Source of the DNA: Brevundimonas sp.
GTDB taxonomy: Bacteria; Pseudomonadota; Alphaproteobacteria; Caulobacterales; Caulobacteraceae
NCBI GenBank assembly: GCA_016742215.1
Contig: JACVCC010000001.1
Coordinates: 372,001-436,000 of the forward strand
Direction: 5' to 3'
Length of the DNA stretch: 64,000 bases
Shown: piece after piece, positions 52,466-61,007 of the stretch
Layout: each line of letters begins with the position of its first letter
How positions within the stretch are numbered: position 1 is the stretch's first letter
The notes under the pieces: generated by a model
What the model was told of the DNA's origin: nothing
What the model saw: only the letters and a program-made list of their open reading frames with translations
Databases searched by the model: none
Position numbers and translations under genes: made by a program

Positions 52466-52485
52466 CACCATATCCGGCAACCCTT
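52466..52485 (+). promoter_or_regulatory. Shared promoter motif, ubiK copy
   Basis: CACCATATCCGGCAACCCTT matches the ftsZ leader motif at 46818 apart from two transitions and one extra C. TTGTTAACC follows and a GAGTC (GANTC) site lies at 52506. It is 39 bases ahead of the ubiK start, a promoter-like distance. Confidence 0.4.
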
Positions 52486-52523
52486 GTTAACCAGACGAAC
52501 CCTTTGAGTCGGAGCGTCATTCC

Positions 52524-52802
52524 ATGCAGACCCGCAATCCCATCCTGGACGAGTTCGCCAAGCTGACGACCGGCGCCATGGGCCTGGCCCAGGCCGCCGG
52601 CGAAGAGGCGAAGACCGCCTTCCGGGCGCAGGCCGACCGCTTTGCCGCCGAGATGGATCTGGTGCGTCGCGACGAGTTCGACGTCCTGAAAGCCGAGATC
52701 GCCGCCCTGCGCGCCGAGGTTGAAGCCCTCAAAACCGCCGCGAAGACGCCTCGAAAGGGAACGTCCACAGCGGGGGTTCCCCCCAAGGACGCAGCCGGTT
52801 GA
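52524..52802 (+). CDS. ubiK: UbiK-family accessory factor (BMFP domain)
   Basis: The 92-residue protein is helical: an amphipathic N-terminal half (NPILDEFAKLTTGAMGLAQAAGEEAKTAF) and a coiled coil (VRRDEFDVLKAEIAALRAEVEAL), the BMFP/YqiC layout. UbiK supports ubiquinone synthesis by aiding the Ubi complex. The basic Pro/Thr tail is variable. It is followed by a YbjN gene on the same strand, as in other alphaproteobacteria. Confidence 0.85.
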   Translation: MQTRNPILDEFAKLTTGAMGLAQAAGEEAKTAFRAQADRFAAEMDLVRRDEFDVLKAEIAALRAEVEALKTAAKTPRKGTSTAGVPPKDAAG

Positions 52803-52866
52803 GCCGAATCTGCGAACCCGCCTACGGTTCATTAACAGGGCGTGAGTCGCGCCCGGGGATGACTTG

Positions 52867-53370
52867 ATGGACGCCGCACGGCCCGAAGAAATCGACACGC
52901 CACACGATCCGCTGGACGTGGTCGAGCATGTTCTGGTCGCGGAAAATCTTCCGTTCGACCGGACGGACGAGGGCGATCTGGCCTTCTCCCTGGCCGGCGA
53001 CTGGAAGGACTACGAACTGTGGTTCGCCTGGCGTCCCGAGGGGGATTGCCTGCAACTGTGCTGCGCCCTCGATCTTCAGGCCAGCAAGTCGCGCCGCGCT
53101 GCGGCCTATGAGCTGGTCGGCCTGATCAACCAGCGCACATGGATGGGCCATTTCGAGGTCTGGGCCGAGGACGGCGAGATCGTCTTCCGTCACTCGCTGG
53201 CCCTGCCGATGGGCGAGCGTCCGACGCTGGCCCAGGCGGCCTCGATGATCGACGCGGCCGTCGAGGCGGCCGACCGTTACTACCCCGCGTTCGACTTCAT
53301 GGTCCGTGGCGCGAAGAAGCCGCAGGAGGCGATCGACGCCTGCCTGTTCGAGACCGTCGGCACGGCCTGA
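52867..53370 (+). CDS. YbjN domain-containing protein
   Basis: The 167-residue cytosolic protein has the YbjN pattern: DPLDVVEHVLVAENLPFDRTDEGDLAFSL, YELWFAWRPEGDCLQLCCALDL, AAAYELVGLINQRTWMGHFEV and FRHSLALP. The family is related to type III secretion chaperone folds and has no settled function. The ATG at 52867 is preferred over the TTG one codon upstream. proC follows after 4 bases. Confidence 0.85.
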   Translation: MDAARPEEIDTPHDPLDVVEHVLVAENLPFDRTDEGDLAFSLAGDWKDYELWFAWRPEGDCLQLCCALDLQASKSRRAAAYELVGLINQRTWMGHFEVWAEDGEIVFRHSLALPMGERPTLAQAASMIDAAVEAADRYYPAFDFMVRGAKKPQEAIDACLFETVGTA

Positions 53371-53374
53371 GGCC

Positions 53375-54175
53375 ATGACATCCGATACCGCAACCGGCGC
53401 CGTGGTCCTTGTGGGCTGCGGCCGTCTGGGCTCGGCCATTCTGGAAGGCTGGCTGGCGACATCGACGGTCGCCCCGGCCGACCTGATCATCCTGACGCCC
53501 TCGTCCAAACCTGTCGCCGAGCGGGCGCAGGCGCTGGGCGCCGCGGTCAATCCCGATATCTCCACGCTCGGCCGGGCGCGCGTCGTCGTGCTGGCGGTCA
53601 AGCCGGCCATGTGGCGCGCGGCTCTCGAGCCGCTTGTCGCGCATCTCGCCCCTGATGCCCTGATCGTCTCGGTCATGGCCGGGGTGAAGTCCGGGGATAT
53701 CGCCGCGCTGTCGGCCCGCACGGTCGCCCGTGTCATGCCGACGACCGCGGTGGCGCAGGCCAGCGGCGTGGCCGCGGTGTGGTCCACCGACCCCGCCGCC
53801 TCCGCCGCCGCCCGCAGGTTGTTCGCGCCTCTGGCCGATGTGGTGGAGCTGGACGCCGAGGATCAGATGGACGCGGCAACAGCCGTCGCAGGCTCGGCGC
53901 CCGCCTTCATCTATGCCTTCGTCGCGGCGCTTGCGCAGGCGGGATCAGGACAGGGACTGTCGGAGGAGGCCGCGATGCGGCTGGCGCGTGGCGCGCTCAG
54001 GTCGGCCGGCTCGGGGGCGGGTACGGGCGAGGCGCTGGACGCCCTGATCGCCCGCATCGCCTCGCCTGGCGGGACGACGCGGGCCGGTCTGGATGCGATG
54101 ACCGAAGACGGCGGGCTGACGCGCGCGGCCGGGGCCGCCGTCAGCGCCGCCGTGGATCGGGCGCGGAGCCTCTAG
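53375..54175 (+). CDS. proC: Pyrroline-5-carboxylate reductase
   Basis: Last step of proline synthesis, NAD(P)H dependent. The 266-residue protein has the Rossmann start VVLVGCGRLGSAILEGWL, VVVLAVKPAMW, ARVMPTTAVAQASGVAAV (usual text MPNTPA), AGSAPAFIYAFVAAL and the signature SPGGTTRAGLDAM. It is co-directional and nearly contiguous with the ybjN gene. The ATG at 53375 replaces the track's start inside ybjN. The MPTT variant is mildly unusual. Confidence 0.92.
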   Translation: MTSDTATGAVVLVGCGRLGSAILEGWLATSTVAPADLIILTPSSKPVAERAQALGAAVNPDISTLGRARVVVLAVKPAMWRAALEPLVAHLAPDALIVSVMAGVKSGDIAALSARTVARVMPTTAVAQASGVAAVWSTDPAASAAARRLFAPLADVVELDAEDQMDAATAVAGSAPAFIYAFVAALAQAGSGQGLSEEAAMRLARGALRSAGSGAGTGEALDALIARIASPGGTTRAGLDAMTEDGGLTRAAGAAVSAAVDRARSL

Positions 54176-54235
54176 AGCCTGATCGGTTGAGGTGGAATCG
54201 CTTCGCGATTCCGCTGAGGCCTTGAATCAGGCTCT
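54174..54235. repeat. Nested palindromic repeat, first unit
   Basis: AGAGCCTGAT (54174-54183) and ATCAGGCTCT (54226-54235) form a perfect 10-bp outer stem; inside, GGAATCGC-TTC-GCGATTCC (54194-54212) forms a perfect 8-bp hairpin. It starts on the proC stop codon. The look is that of a dispersed intergenic repeat in Caulobacteraceae. Confidence 0.75.
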
Positions 54236-54247
54236 CGCGTTATGCTG

Positions 54248-54298
54248 GACCGAAATCTGAGCCCACTTGGACTGCGTCCAACTGAACCGATTTCGGTC
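54248..54298. repeat. Nested palindromic repeat, second unit
   Basis: GACCGAAATC (54248-54257) and GATTTCGGTC (54289-54298) form a perfect 10-bp outer stem; inside, TTGGAC-TGC-GTCCAA (54267-54281) forms a 6-bp hairpin. It reaches the last base of the convergent gene. The two units together fill the whole gap between proC and that gene and could stop transcription from both sides. Confidence 0.75.
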
Positions 54299-54789
54299 TA
54301 GCGGACCTCGTAGCGGCCCGTCGCCAGATTGCGAGCGAGGCGGCTGTAGGCGCGATCTGCATCGGTCCAGGTTCCGTGACCGCGCACATCGGCGAGATTG
54401 GACGAGAACCAGTCGTAGCTGACCTCGTGGGTCGAGCCATCGGCCAGAATGACCGTCCCTTCGATCGCGGCGCCGCCGATCGAACGGCTGCGGATCGGGT
54501 CAAGGCCCGGCCGCTTGGCGATCTGCTCCATCGTCGGGCGGTTCGGCTTCAGATCGGTGAGCACCAGTTCGATACGGGCTCCGTCGAGAGCGGCCGTATC
54601 GGCCAGACGGGACTGGAGCACCCAGGTCAGGCGATCGACCTGTTCCTGGACCTCGCGTTCACCGAGGGTCTGGGCCTCGCGCTCAAGCGCATGGCTCAGC
54701 GTCACATTGACCGAAGCGGGCTGGGCGGCCGCGATGCCGGCGAAGGCCACAGCGGCGGCGAGTGGAGCGAAGAAGGCGAGTTTACGCAT
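54298..54789 (-). CDS. Secreted hypothetical protein
   Basis: The 163-residue protein has a signal peptide (LAAAVAFAGIAAAQ). The mature part reads SVNVTLSHALEREAQTLGEREVQEQVDRLTWVLQ (helical) and ARIELVLTDLKPNRPT, then GGAAIEGTVILADGSTHEVSYDWF. It looks like a periplasmic protein conserved in the group, but I cannot name the family. It lies downstream of the EnvZ/OmpR pair on the opposite side of an 83-base gap in the same direction. Confidence 0.65.
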   Translation of the reverse strand: MRKLAFFAPLAAAVAFAGIAAAQPASVNVTLSHALEREAQTLGEREVQEQVDRLTWVLQSRLADTAALDGARIELVLTDLKPNRPTMEQIAKRPGLDPIRSRSIGGAAIEGTVILADGSTHEVSYDWFSSNLADVRGHGTWTDADRAYSRLARNLATGRYEVR

Positions 54790-54872
54790 GTCTGTTCCTC
54801 CATGGCCCCCCGGCCACAGGGGAAAGGTGCGCCGTATGGCTCCGCTTGGCTAGAGGTGTGAGCCAAATGTGA

Positions 54873-56216
54873 TCAGCCGGGCAGGCGGATCAGCGCCTTG
54901 AGGCCGCCCATGTCGCTGCGGCCCAGAGTGATGTCGCCGCCATGGCCGCGGGCCACGTCGCGGGCGATGGCGAGGCCCAGGCCGACGCCCTTGCGGTTCT
55001 GGTTGCGGGATTCGTCCAGGCGCGAGAAGGGCCGGAAGGCCTCCTCGTGCATGTCGTCGGGAATTCCCGGACCGTCATCCTCGATGGCGATCTCGAGCCC
55101 GCCGGAGGGCAGGGCGCGGGCGCCGAGGCGGACATGTTCCCCGTGCGAGGCGGCATTGCCTGCCAGATTGATCACCGCGCGCTTGAATGCCAGTGGACGC
55201 AGGGTGGCGGTCAGACCGTCCTCGACCTGGACCTCGACCTCCGCGCCGGCGCGCTTCGCGTCCTCGGCCGCCGTGTTCAGCAGGTCGGCGATGGAGATCG
55301 GCTGGGCTGCCTCGCCGGCTTCGCCGCGGGCGAAGGCGAGGTATTCGTCGATCATATGCTCCATCTCGTCCATGTCGCCGCGCATGGCCTCGGCGCGCTT
55401 GAACGGCGGGGCAAGGGCCAGCTCCAGCCGAAGGCGGGTGAGGGGCGTGCGCAGGTCGTGGCTGACCGAGGCCAGAAGCGCGGTCCGTTGCTCGATATGC
55501 CGCTGGATCCGGTCGCGCATGTTCAGGAACGCCTGGGCTGCGGCCCGCACTTCCTTGGCGCCGTGGGGCTTGAACCGTTCCTGCGCCTCACCACGGCCAA
55601 AGGCCTCCGCCGCCTCGGCCAGACGCTCGATGGCGCGGACCTGATTACGGATGAACAGGATGGCCACGCCCATCAGCAGCACGGTGGCGATCAGGAGCCA
55701 CAGCACGAAGATATGAGCCTGGGTCGCCACCGCCCGCTCGCGTGGGGCGATGATGCGCAGCACGCCCTGCGGCTGCTGCACGCGAATGTCGACATAGGCG
55801 GGGTAGCGGGTGGTGTCGAACCAGAAGGGCTGATCCAGCCGGGTGGTCAGGGCGCGCTCAAGGGCGCGGTCGATGACCCCCAGGGCCCCGCGACGCGTCT
55901 CTTCGGGCAGGGTCTCGCCCTCGCGCAGTTGCACCGACAGGGACATCGACCGCTCTGCGCGCTCGGTGATGATCTCCATGTTCTGCAGTGACGGATCGTC
56001 CGCATAGCTCTCGACCGCCCAGGCGATGTCGCCGGCCAGGCCGTCGGACAGGCGCGCGGTCACCGTCTGCCAATGCATGTCGAAGAAGGCCCAGGTCACC
56101 GCAACCTGCATGACCAGCACTGGAAGGACGATGATCAGCAGCGACCGGCCCCACAGCGAGGACGGCAGCCGTCGCTTCAGGAACCGCGGCCAGAGGCTGG
56201 CGGGCAGAAGCCGCAT
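54873..56216 (-). CDS. EnvZ-like sensor histidine kinase
   Basis: The 447-residue membrane kinase has a first helix near 26-46, a periplasmic domain, a second helix near 168-190, a HAMP domain (AIERLAEAAEAFGRGEAQERF), H-box SVSHDLRTPLTRLRLELAL, N-box NLAGNAASHG, G1 EDDGPGIPDD and G2 GVGLGLAIARDVARGHGGD. The wording of the H-box is EnvZ-like. It follows its response regulator by 6 bases. Signal unknown. Confidence 0.92.
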   Translation of the reverse strand: MRLLPASLWPRFLKRRLPSSLWGRSLLIIVLPVLVMQVAVTWAFFDMHWQTVTARLSDGLAGDIAWAVESYADDPSLQNMEIITERAERSMSLSVQLREGETLPEETRRGALGVIDRALERALTTRLDQPFWFDTTRYPAYVDIRVQQPQGVLRIIAPRERAVATQAHIFVLWLLIATVLLMGVAILFIRNQVRAIERLAEAAEAFGRGEAQERFKPHGAKEVRAAAQAFLNMRDRIQRHIEQRTALLASVSHDLRTPLTRLRLELALAPPFKRAEAMRGDMDEMEHMIDEYLAFARGEAGEAAQPISIADLLNTAAEDAKRAGAEVEVQVEDGLTATLRPLAFKRAVINLAGNAASHGEHVRLGARALPSGGLEIAIEDDGPGIPDDMHEEAFRPFSRLDESRNQNRKGVGLGLAIARDVARGHGGDITLGRSDMGGLKALIRLPG

Positions 56217-56222
56217 TCAGGG

Positions 56223-56954
56223 TCAGTCCGGAGCCAGCATGTAGCCGATGCCGCGCACCGTCTGCAGGTAGCGCGGGTTCTTCGGGTCGGCTTCCAGCTT
56301 GCGGCGCAGGCGGGTGACCTGAACGTCCACGGCGCGGCCGGTGATATCGGCCGTATCCGGCGACAGGCTCATCCGCTCGACCGGGGCGTGGGCGTGGATG
56401 GCCAGCGTCTTCAGAAGCTGGGCCTCGGCCTCGGTCAGGCGTTGCAGCTTGCCGTCGCGGGTCAGCTCCAGCCGCTCCATGTCGAACACCGCCGGTCCCA
56501 GCTTGATCTCGCGCGGCGTCAGAGGCTTGCCGCCGGTGCGTCGCAGGATGGCGTCCACCCGCAGGGCCAGCTCACGCGGATCGAACGGCTTGGACATGTA
56601 GTCGTCGGCGCCGCGCGACAGGCCCTCGATCCGGTCGTCCGGATCGCCGCGGGCGGTCAGCAGCAGCACCGGTGTCTTCGAGGTCTCTGCCTTGCCGCGA
56701 ATCCAGGTCGTCAGGTCGAACCCGCTTTCGCCCGGCATCATGACGTCCAGGATGATCAGATCGAACTCGATCAGCTCCACCAGACGCTTGGCCGCCGCGG
56801 CGTGGGCGGCGCCGGTGACGCGGTAGCCCTCACGGGTCAGGAATTCCTTCAGCAGCTCGCGGATGCGGTCATCGTCATCGACGACCAGCAGATGGCGACC
56901 GGCGCCAGGGCCGGCGATGGGGCCGGAGCGACCATTGGGGCGAACGTCGCTCAT
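56223..56954 (-). CDS. OmpR-family response regulator
   Basis: The 243-residue regulator has a receiver domain (LLVVDDDDRIRELL, phospho-Asp in IILDVMMPGESGF, TARGDPDD, YMSKPFDPRELALR) and a winged-helix DNA-binding domain (LTEAEAQLLKTLAIHAHAPVERMSL, RAVDVQVTRLRRKLEADPKNPRYLQTVRGIGYML). It precedes its kinase by 6 bases and faces ilvE across an 88-base divergent region. Confidence 0.94.
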   Translation of the reverse strand: MSDVRPNGRSGPIAGPGAGRHLLVVDDDDRIRELLKEFLTREGYRVTGAAHAAAAKRLVELIEFDLIILDVMMPGESGFDLTTWIRGKAETSKTPVLLLTARGDPDDRIEGLSRGADDYMSKPFDPRELALRVDAILRRTGGKPLTPREIKLGPAVFDMERLELTRDGKLQRLTEAEAQLLKTLAIHAHAPVERMSLSPDTADITGRAVDVQVTRLRRKLEADPKNPRYLQTVRGIGYMLAPD

Positions 56955-57042
56955 GCCGATGCACCCTGACGGTCGTCACAGGCGTTGACCTGAGCGATTC
57001 CGGGGGGTCTAAACCGGGGAGCTTTGCGGGAGACGTTCTTCA

Positions 57043-57921
57043 ATGGCCTTCGTTCCTTTCGACGATCGTGACGGCTGGATCTGGATGGACGGCGATTTCG
57101 TGCCCTGGAGGGAAGCGAAAACGCACGTTCTGACCCATGCCCTGCACTACGGCTCGTCGGTGTTCGAGGGTGAGCGTATGTATGGCGGCGAAATCTTCAA
57201 GCTGACGCCCCATTCGGAACGCCTTCAGAAGTCGGCGAACCTGCTGGATTTCGACCTACCCTATAGCGTGGCCGAGATCGACGCCGCCAGCATCGAAACG
57301 TGCAGGAAGATGGGATTGTCGGACTGCTATGTCCGTCCGGTCGCCTATCGCGGGCCAGAACAGGTCTCCGTCTCGGCCGTGAACAACAGGACCCACGTCG
57401 CAATCGCCGTGTGGGAATGGCCCAGCTATTTCGATCCTGAGACCAAGGCGAAGGGGATTCGGCTCGAGTGGGCCAAGTGGCGTCGCCCCGACCCGATGAC
57501 CGCCCCGTCGGCGGCCAAGGCGGCCGGCCTCTACATGATCTGCACCATGTCCAAGATGGCCGCAGAGAAGCGCGGCTATGCCGACGCCATGATGCTGGAC
57601 TGGCGCGGCTATGTGGCCGAGGCCACCGGCGCCAACGTCTTCTTCGTTCAGGATGGCGTGATCCACACCCCGCCGGTCGATGCGATTCTGGACGGCATCA
57701 CCCGCCAGACCGTCATCGAGATGGCCAAGGCGAAGGGTATCGAGGTGGTCGTGCGCCACATCCGTCCGGAAGAGCTGTCGACCTTCTCGGAATGCTTCCT
57801 GACCGGCACCGCCGCCGAGGTGACGCCGGTGAGCGAAGTCGGCGAATACCGCTTCACCCCCGGCGCCCTCAGCCTGGGTCTGATGGAAGACTACGGCAAA
57901 CTGGTCCGCGGCCAGCTCTAG
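57043..57921 (+). CDS. ilvE: Branched-chain amino acid aminotransferase
   Basis: PLP enzyme that makes Leu, Ile and Val from their keto acids. The 292-residue class IV aminotransferase has THALHYGSSVFEGERMY, YVRPVAYRG, the PLP Lys159 in APSAAKAAGLYM, EATGANVFFV and FLTGTAAEVTPV. The stop codon shares a CTAG with the convergent DUF4349 gene. D-amino-acid or aromatic use is less likely. Confidence 0.94.
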   Translation: MAFVPFDDRDGWIWMDGDFVPWREAKTHVLTHALHYGSSVFEGERMYGGEIFKLTPHSERLQKSANLLDFDLPYSVAEIDAASIETCRKMGLSDCYVRPVAYRGPEQVSVSAVNNRTHVAIAVWEWPSYFDPETKAKGIRLEWAKWRRPDPMTAPSAAKAAGLYMICTMSKMAAEKRGYADAMMLDWRGYVAEATGANVFFVQDGVIHTPPVDAILDGITRQTVIEMAKAKGIEVVVRHIRPEELSTFSECFLTGTAAEVTPVSEVGEYRFTPGALSLGLMEDYGKLVRGQL

Positions 57922-58907
57922 GCCGGAGTCGGCTCCTTCCGACGGCGGCGCACCGTGGCCCACCACACCGCGCCGCCGATCACGGCGATCGGCAACAGGA
58001 CCGAGCCGGTGGTGATCAACACCGCCAGCATGCCCATAGACAATCCAAACGCGTTCTGCAGCGCCTTGGCGACCGGGCGCGTCGGGCTGCTGGCGGCCAT
58101 GGCGCCGCCCTCGCGATAATCGATGGTCAGGGTGGCGGATTGCACCCGGCCGTTCAGTTCGCGCAGCTCGATCTGCTGTTGGTCCTGAAGCCGCTGGAGT
58201 TCGGCCAGCTGGCGCTCGATCTCCAGTCGCTGGGCGAGGGTCCCGCCCTGGCGCTGCTGCAGATCGCGAATGCGTTCGGCCAGGGTCGCGGTCGTCTTCG
58301 CACCGGTTTCCGCCTCGTCGATGCCGCGGGTGACATCCTCGCCGACGGTGGCGGCTTCTTCCAGCGCGCCGCCGACGTTGGCGGCGTCCAGCGCCAGACC
58401 GGCGCGGAATCGGTTGATCCATTCCGGCTGACCCCGCAGTTCAAGGCGGCCGCCGGGGTTGTTCGTGGTCCAGTCCGCCTGGGCGGACACCACCTGACAC
58501 AGGCCCGCGCCGGCGGTGACACAGGCGAACTCGTGCCGGCTCATCAGCTCCGGCCCGCGCTCCCTGGGCAGGGCGACGGCGTAGCTGAAGGCGTAGGCGA
58601 TGCGCGCGACCGGGGCGAGCGGTGCAGGTCGGGGCTCGGCGACGGGCGATGGGGTATCGGCCGCGATGCGGTCCTGAGCGGCGGCTTCGGGCGACGCCGC
58701 GACAGACTCGACGGCCTGCGGCACGCGAGCCTGAAGTTTCGGCTGGGGGATGTCGTTCGCCGAGATCGTCCGCTGTTCGGCGGGCGCCGGCTCGATGATC
58801 TCGACCTCGGTCGCGCTGTCCGAGTACGTCTGCTCGTCGGCGCGCTCGGGTGAGCAGGCGGACAGAACCAGTGCGCTGGCCGCGGCCAGCATCAGAGCCT
58901 TTCTCAT
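57918..58907 (-). CDS. DUF4349 domain lipoprotein
   Basis: The 329-residue protein has lipobox LVLSAC (Cys18), a Pro/Ala linker, an extracytoplasmic domain (VARIAYAFSYAVALP, GRLELRGQPEWINRF), a coiled coil (RIRDLQQRQGGTLAQRLEIERQLAELQRLQDQQQIELRELNG) and a C-terminal membrane helix (about 290-318) ending in basic residues. DUF4349 has no known function. The ATG at 58907 has GGGAG 7 bases upstream; another ATG lies two codons earlier. Lipid and helix anchors at both ends are the family's usual layout. Confidence 0.85.
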   Translation of the reverse strand: MRKALMLAAASALVLSACSPERADEQTYSDSATEVEIIEPAPAEQRTISANDIPQPKLQARVPQAVESVAASPEAAAQDRIAADTPSPVAEPRPAPLAPVARIAYAFSYAVALPRERGPELMSRHEFACVTAGAGLCQVVSAQADWTTNNPGGRLELRGQPEWINRFRAGLALDAANVGGALEEAATVGEDVTRGIDEAETGAKTTATLAERIRDLQQRQGGTLAQRLEIERQLAELQRLQDQQQIELRELNGRVQSATLTIDYREGGAMAASSPTRPVAKALQNAFGLSMGMLAVLITTGSVLLPIAVIGGAVWWATVRRRRKEPTPA

Positions 58908-58924
58908 CGTCATTCTCCCTGTCG

Positions 58925-58948
58925 CCGTGATGATCACGGTTCCGTGAT
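58925..58948. promoter_or_regulatory. Alternating inverted repeats CCGTGAT/ATCACGG
   Basis: CCGTGAT-G-ATCACGG-TT-CCGTGAT gives three half-sites in alternating orientation, each adjacent pair being a perfect inverted repeat. It lies 17 bases upstream of the DUF4349 start, in the divergent region shared with the nucleoside transporter gene. Likely an operator; regulator unknown. Confidence 0.4.
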
Positions 58949-59103
58949 GGCGCGCTCCGATAACGGCGAAGTCTGGACGCAGGCGAAGCGGAACCTTGGC
59001 CGTGGCGCGTTCAATTCGCGGCGTGGTTTCCGCCTTGCCAGACCGGCCCGGGTGGCGTTCAACGGGCGAGGGCCGGCGGTGTGTCGGCGGGGAAGTGCAT
59101 TCG

Positions 59104-60372
59104 ATGTTCAGCCTGCTGAATCTCCAGAGCCTGCTCGGGCTTCTGGTCATCGTCGCGGCCTGCTGGGGCCTGTCGGAGAACAGGCGGGCCTTCCCGTGGA
59201 AACTGGCCATCGGCGCTATCGTCGTTCAGGCGGTTCTTGTGCTGGTGCTGTTCAACCCGGCCTCGCACGGCGTGCTGCACGCGGTGAACGCCGCGGTCGA
59301 CGGGCTGGCCCGGGCGACCAGCGTCGGCACCAACTTCGTGTTCGGCTATCTGGCGGGCGGCGGCTTCCAGCAGCCCTATTCGGTGCAGGAGCCGGGCGCC
59401 CTGTTCACCTTCGCCTTCCAGGTCCTGCCGCTGATCCTGGTCATCTCGGCCCTTTCGGCCCTGCTGTGGCATTGGAAGATCCTGAAGTGGATCACCTACG
59501 GCTTCGGCATCCTGTTCCAGAAGACGATGGGGCTGGGCGGCGCCTCGGCGCTGGCGGTGGCCGCCAATATCTTCCTGGGCATGATCGAGAGCCCGATCGT
59601 CATTCGCGCCTATCTCGACAAGCTGACCCGGTCGGAGCTGTTCCTGATGATGGTGGTCGGTCTGGCCACCGTCGCAGGTTCGACCATGGTGGCCTACGCC
59701 CTGATGCTGGCCCCGACCCTGACCAATGCGGCCGGTCACGTGCTGGTGGCCTCGATCATCTCGGCCCCGGCAGGCATCCTGCTGGCCCGCATCATCGTTC
59801 CGGAAAAGCCGGGCGAGGGTGGCGCCCATGCCGAGTATGACTCGCCTCTGAAGTACGACAGCGCCATTGACGCCATCGTGAAGGGCACCTCGGACGGCCT
59901 GATGGTCGTGCTGAACATCTCGGCAGTGCTGATCGTCTTCGTCGCCCTGGTGGCGCTGGTGAACATCATCGTCGGCGGCATTTTCGGCGAGGGCATCAGC
60001 GTCGAGTGGTTCCTCAGCTGGATCTTCGCCCCGGTCGCCTGGCTGACGGGCGTCCAGTGGGCCGACGCCCGCGAGGCCGGCCTGCTGCTGGGCGTCAAGC
60101 TGACCCAGACCGAGTTCAAGGCCTTCATGGACCTCGGCGCCGTTCCGGCCGACGCGATCAGCGAGCGCACCCGCATGCTGCTGACCTACGCCCTGTGCGG
60201 TTTCGCCAACATCGGCTCGGTCGGCATCACGGTCACCGGCCTGTCGGTCCTGATGCCCGAGCGTCGCGAAGAGGTCCTGAGTCTCGTCTGGAAGGCCCTG
60301 TTCGCCGGCTTCCTCGCCACCCTGATGAGCGCTGCCATTGTCGGCATCATGCCCGGCTCCATATTCGGCTGA
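59104..60372 (+). CDS. CNT-family nucleoside transporter (NupC-like)
   Basis: The 422-residue inner-membrane protein has about ten helices and the concentrative nucleoside transporter pattern: FVFGYLAGG, GASALAVAANIFLGMIESPIVIRAYL, STMVAYALML, SDGLMVVLNISAVLIVFVALVALVN and CGFANIGSVGITVTGLSVLMP. These transporters couple uptake to H+ or Na+. The ATG at 59104 follows GGGGAAG; the track ORF is 36 codons longer. GST follows after 14 bases. Confidence 0.92.
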   Translation: MFSLLNLQSLLGLLVIVAACWGLSENRRAFPWKLAIGAIVVQAVLVLVLFNPASHGVLHAVNAAVDGLARATSVGTNFVFGYLAGGGFQQPYSVQEPGALFTFAFQVLPLILVISALSALLWHWKILKWITYGFGILFQKTMGLGGASALAVAANIFLGMIESPIVIRAYLDKLTRSELFLMMVVGLATVAGSTMVAYALMLAPTLTNAAGHVLVASIISAPAGILLARIIVPEKPGEGGAHAEYDSPLKYDSAIDAIVKGTSDGLMVVLNISAVLIVFVALVALVNIIVGGIFGEGISVEWFLSWIFAPVAWLTGVQWADAREAGLLLGVKLTQTEFKAFMDLGAVPADAISERTRMLLTYALCGFANIGSVGITVTGLSVLMPERREEVLSLVWKALFAGFLATLMSAAIVGIMPGSIFG

Positions 60373-60386
60373 ACCGGAGATCGACG

Positions 60387-61007
60387 ATGAAGCTCTACAC
60401 CTCGCACCGCGCCCCCAACCCCCGCCGCGTCCGCTGGGTCATGGCCGAGAAGGGCATCGAGGATGTGGAGATCATCGAGATCGACATCATGGTCGGCGAG
60501 CACAAGTCGCCCGACTATCGTGCGAAGGTCGGCGTGCCCCATGTCCCGGCGCTGGAGCTGGACGACGGTACGGTCTTCTCGGAATCGCTGGCGATTGGCC
60601 GCTATCTCGAGGCCGTCTATCCCGAGCCCAACCTTTTCGGCCACGACGCGCGCGAACAGGCGGTGATCGAGATGTGGACCCGCCGCTGCGAGTTCTATCT
60701 GGCCAATCCGATCATGCTGAACGTGCGCCACTCGCACCCCGCGCTGGCCGCCCTTGAGGCGACCCAGGTCCCGCAGGTGGCCGACTACAACAAGTTGGCC
60801 GCCGAGAAATACATGCGCTCGCTGGACCGCCGTCTGGCCGAGCACGAGTTCATCGCCGAGGACCGCTTCACCATCGCCGACATCGTCGCCGTGGTCGGTC
60901 TCGATTTCGCGCGGCTGATCAAATATCGCCCGCCCGAAGAGCTGACCCATCTGGCCCGCTGGCTCGAAACCTGCCGGGCCCGCCCGGCGGCGAAGGCCGG
61001 CGCCTAG
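60387..61007 (+). CDS. Glutathione S-transferase
   Basis: The 206-residue protein has a thioredoxin-fold N-terminus (MKLYTSHRAPNPRRVRWVMAEKGI; VPALELDDGTVFSESLAIGRYLEAVYP with the GSH-binding ES) and an all-helical C-terminus (LAEHEFIAEDRFTIADIVAVVGLDFA with the N-capping box). It lacks a Cys at the start, so Ser or Tyr chemistry is likely. Probably co-transcribed with the transporter. Its stop shares CTAG with the convergent oxygenase gene. Confidence 0.9.
   Translation: MKLYTSHRAPNPRRVRWVMAEKGIEDVEIIEIDIMVGEHKSPDYRAKVGVPHVPALELDDGTVFSESLAIGRYLEAVYPEPNLFGHDAREQAVIEMWTRRCEFYLANPIMLNVRHSHPALAALEATQVPQVADYNKLAAEKYMRSLDRRLAEHEFIAEDRFTIADIVAVVGLDFARLIKYRPPEELTHLARWLETCRARPAAKAGA

Noticed and set aside
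54174-54298. CRISPR-like or tRNA-like structure
   Set aside because: Only two unlike units, no repeat-spacer pattern, and no tRNA arms or anticodon loop arrangement.
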